A model generated the notes under the pieces. It searched no databases, was not told where the DNA came from, and worked only from the letters and a program-made list of their open reading frames with translations. From contig JACDQI010000193.1 in assembly GCA_015657675.1 (NCBI GenBank), forward strand, positions 1 to 35,386: 35,386 nucleotides of DNA, read 5' to 3'. The translations under genes were made by a program, and so were the position numbers. Source of the DNA: Devosia sp. GTDB taxonomy: Bacteria; Pseudomonadota; Alphaproteobacteria; Rhizobiales; Devosiaceae. This document shows, in pieces, positions 33,139 to 35,386 of this stretch. Every line of letters begins with the position of its first letter. The stretch's first letter is position 1.

Positions 33139-35280
33139 ATGACCGACCAGATCAGTATCCGCTACCGGGTCGGCGGCATGGATTGCGCCGCCTGCGCCAG
33201 CAAGATCGAGACCGCTGTCCGCCGCATTCCCGGCGTCACCGATGCCGGCGCCTCCTATACCGCTGGCACCCTCAACGTCACGCCCGCCAATGTGCCGTTC
33301 GTGGCGGTACAGAAGGCGGTCAAGTCACTCGGGTACAGCCTCGCCTCCGCAGAAGGCCCTGCACCCGCATCGCACGACCACGATCATGACCACGCCGCCC
33401 CGATCGATGGCCCCTGGTGGCGCACCGGCAAGGCGCAGCTGACCCTCGCCTGCGGACTTGCGCTGCTTGCCGCCTATGGCCTCGGCCAACTGGTCCCCGC
33501 CATCGGCCACTGGGCCTTTCTCGCCGCGCTGCTGGTCGGCCTCGTGCCCCTCGGCCGTCGCGCCATTGCCGGCGCTCTCGCCGGCACGCCCTTTTCCATC
33601 GAAACGCTGATGACCGTCGCGGCCATCGGCGCGGTGATCATCGGCGCCACAGAAGAAGGCGCCACTGTCGTGCTGCTGTTTCTCGTCGGGGAACTGCTTG
33701 AAGGCGTTGCCGCCGGCCGCGCCCGCGCCAGCATCCGCAACCTGACCCAACTGGTGCCCCGTACCGCCTTCATCGAGACCGAGGGCGCCACGCGCGAAGT
33801 CTCCGCCGCGTCCCTGGCACTTGGCGACACCATTATGGTCCGCCCTGGCGATCGCATCCCCGCTGACGGAACCATCCTTTCCGGCAGCAGCGCCATCAAC
33901 GAAGCCCCCGTTACGGGCGAAAGTGTGCCGCGCCGCAAGAGTGTCGGCGACCCGGTCTTTGCCGGCACCATCAACACCGACGCCGTGCTGCGCATCCGCG
34001 TCACCGCCACCGCGGCCGACAACACCATCGCCCGCATCGTCCGGCTGGTCGAAGAGGCGCAGGAGAGCAAGGCTCCCACCGAGCGCTTCATCGATCGCTT
34101 CGCCAAAATCTATACCCCCGGCGTGCTGGTCGCCGGCACACTCGTCGCCATCGTGCCGCCACTTCTCCTCGGCGGCAGCTGGAGCGAATGGGTCTACAAG
34201 GGCCTTGCCGTGCTGCTCATCGGCTGCCCCTGCGCGCTGGTGATCTCCACCCCCGCCGCTATCGCCGCCGGCCTTGCCGCCGACGCCCGTCGCGGCCTGC
34301 TGCTCAAGGGCGGCGCCGTACTCGAAGGCCTGGGCAAACTCACCACCATCGCCTTCGATAAGACCGGCACGCTGACCGCCGGCACGCCCGTCGTCACCGA
34401 CATCGTCACCTTCGGCCGCAACCGCGCGCAGGTGCTCTCTCTTGCCGCCGCGCTGGAAAACGGCTCGTCGCATCCCCTCGCCCTCGCCATCCTCGCCGCC
34501 GCTAAGGCGGAGAACGCAGCAGTCCCGCCCGCCCACAATGGCACCGCCATCGGCGGCAAAGGCATTCGCGGCTCCGTTGGTGGAGAAACAGTCTTCCTCG
34601 GCTCGCCCCAGGCCACCGGCGATATCGCGCCCCTCTCCGAGGCGCAGCAAACCCAGATCGGCGCCCTTAACGATGAAGGCAAGACCGTCTCGGTGCTGGT
34701 CGTGAACAGCGCGATCACCGCGCTCTTTGCCATGCGCGACGAACCGCGCCCCGACGCTGCATCCGCGCTGGAAACCCTGCGTCAGGCCGGCATCGACACC
34801 GTTATGCTCACCGGCGATGCGACCCGCACCGCCGCCGCCATCGGCCGGCAGCTTTCGATCAAGGTCCGCGCCGAACTCCTCCCCGAAGACAAGCAGCGCA
34901 TCGTCCGCGAACTGCAGGCCGGCGGCCAGTTCGTCGGCAAAGTCGGCGACGGCATCAACGACGCCCCGGCCCTCGCCGCGGCCGATATCGGCATCGCCAT
35001 GGGCGGCGGCACCGACGTCGCGCTCGAAACCGCCGACGCCGCCATCCTACACGGTCGCGTCGCCGATATCCCGGCCATGATCGATCTGTCCAAAGCCGTG
35101 ATGGGCAATATCACCCAGAACATCACCATCGCGCTGGGCCTGAAGGCCGTGTTCCTGGTGACCACCATCCTCGGCGTCACCGGCCTCTGGCCCGCCATCC
35201 TCGCCGACACCGGCGCCACGGTCCTCGTCACCGCCAACGCCATGCGCCTCCTGGCCTGGAAGGGAAAGCGCGCGGCTTGA
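33139..35280 (+). CDS. zntA: Zn/Cd/Pb-exporting P1B-type ATPase, ZntA-like
   Basis: Inner-membrane metal exporter of 713 residues. The N-terminal HMA domain has GMDCAAC (Cys16, Cys19), then a His/Asp linker HDHDHDH at 79-85. The transmembrane motif is Cys363-Pro-Cys365 (GCPCALV). Asp407 in DKTGTLT is phosphorylated; TGES, SSHPLALAI and GDGINDAP are all canonical. The last helices hold the Lys of ALGLKAVFL and the Asp of LWPAILADTGAT, both typical of the Zn/Cd/Pb (P1B-2) group. ATG 33139 follows AGAGG. It is divergent from its MerR regulator. Symbol given by family and context; Cd- or Pb-preference is possible. Confidence 0.94.
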   Translation: MTDQISIRYRVGGMDCAACASKIETAVRRIPGVTDAGASYTAGTLNVTPANVPFVAVQKAVKSLGYSLASAEGPAPASHDHDHDHAAPIDGPWWRTGKAQLTLACGLALLAAYGLGQLVPAIGHWAFLAALLVGLVPLGRRAIAGALAGTPFSIETLMTVAAIGAVIIGATEEGATVVLLFLVGELLEGVAAGRARASIRNLTQLVPRTAFIETEGATREVSAASLALGDTIMVRPGDRIPADGTILSGSSAINEAPVTGESVPRRKSVGDPVFAGTINTDAVLRIRVTATAADNTIARIVRLVEEAQESKAPTERFIDRFAKIYTPGVLVAGTLVAIVPPLLLGGSWSEWVYKGLAVLLIGCPCALVISTPAAIAAGLAADARRGLLLKGGAVLEGLGKLTTIAFDKTGTLTAGTPVVTDIVTFGRNRAQVLSLAAALENGSSHPLALAILAAAKAENAAVPPAHNGTAIGGKGIRGSVGGETVFLGSPQATGDIAPLSEAQQTQIGALNDEGKTVSVLVVNSAITALFAMRDEPRPDAASALETLRQAGIDTVMLTGDATRTAAAIGRQLSIKVRAELLPEDKQRIVRELQAGGQFVGKVGDGINDAPALAAADIGIAMGGGTDVALETADAAILHGRVADIPAMIDLSKAVMGNITQNITIALGLKAVFLVTTILGVTGLWPAILADTGATVLVTANAMRLLAWKGKRAA

Positions 35281-35345
35281 TTGCAGGGGATTGCCCCGAA
35301 CCGTCCCCACGCAGCTAGGTCGTCGGTGGTGGTCCTATGAGCCCT

Positions 35346-35369
35346 CATCGTGATCACAGCGCCACGATG
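35346..35369. terminator. Weak hairpin downstream of ZntA-like gene
   Basis: CATCGTG (35346-35352) and CACGATG (35363-35369) are perfectly inverted across 10 nt, 65 nt after the ATPase stop. No T-run follows, so terminator function is uncertain. Nothing else is recognised between 35281 and the window end. Confidence 0.25.
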
Positions 35370-35386
35370 CGCCCCTAACTCACCCG

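Noticed and set aside
33325-34650. 441-codon minus-strand open frame
   Set aside because: Antisense to the ZntA-like ATPase, which has every P-type motif in order; the opposite frame is low-complexity Gly/Ala/Asp text.

Overview
The window is GC-rich, densely packed bacterial chromosome. GTG and TTG starts are common, and neighbouring genes often overlap by 4 nt (ATGA or GTGA). Protein families and gene style suggest an alphaproteobacterium of the order Hyphomicrobiales, probably Devosia-like. That placement is inferred from family content and was not tested. No tRNA, rRNA, CRISPR array, transposase or phage gene was seen.

Layout. (A) 1-3712, minus: a carbohydrate ABC importer (binding protein, two permeases, ATPase cut by the window edge). 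It is divergent from (B) 3853-10169, plus: an IclR regulator followed by a tight operon of amidohydrolase (frameshifted), L-rhamnose/L-fucose-type mutarotase, Gfo/Idh/MocA oxidoreductase, MaoC hydratase, CaiB CoA-transferase, a solute-binding-protein homologue with no signal peptide, and a second MaoC hydratase. (C) 10156-18848, minus, converging on B with overlapping 3' ends: enolase-superfamily sugar-acid dehydratase, binding protein, two permeases, second mutarotase, DUF4432 epimerase-like protein, SDR dehydrogenase, second CaiB transferase and enoyl-CoA hydratase. A FadR-type GntR regulator (18930-19619) is divergent from it, with a clear palindrome between. (D) 19737-28430, minus: a small ORF, a GH95 alpha-L-fucosidase, a LacI regulator, a glycoside hydrolase of the GHL6/beta-galactosidase-trimerisation type broken by two frameshifts, and a third binding-protein/two-permease set without an ATPase. 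(E) 28705-35280: a metal-stress block with an ECF sigma factor, anti-sigma-like membrane protein, CnrX/CpxP-like periplasmic sensor, Cys-rich secreted protein, an atypical P-type ATPase (CPL and SGHV motifs), and a divergent MerR/ZntA-type pair with a textbook MerR promoter.

How it may work together (inference). Region D would import fuco-oligosaccharides or fucosides and cleave them inside the cell. B and C would mutarotate the freed 6-deoxy sugar, oxidise it, open the lactone and dehydrate the acid. The unusual part is that both operons also carry CoA-transferase plus hydratase genes, so the sugar-acid product may be finished as CoA thioesters rather than by the known aldolase or diketo-hydrolase routes. 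The signal-less binding-protein homologue inside the CoA block has no obvious role and is the best candidate for something undescribed.

Four conserved genes or gene parts are out of frame by one or two bases at about 5177, 24280, 25220 and 32403. Such a density in otherwise intact operons points to assembly indels more than to decay, but both remain possible.
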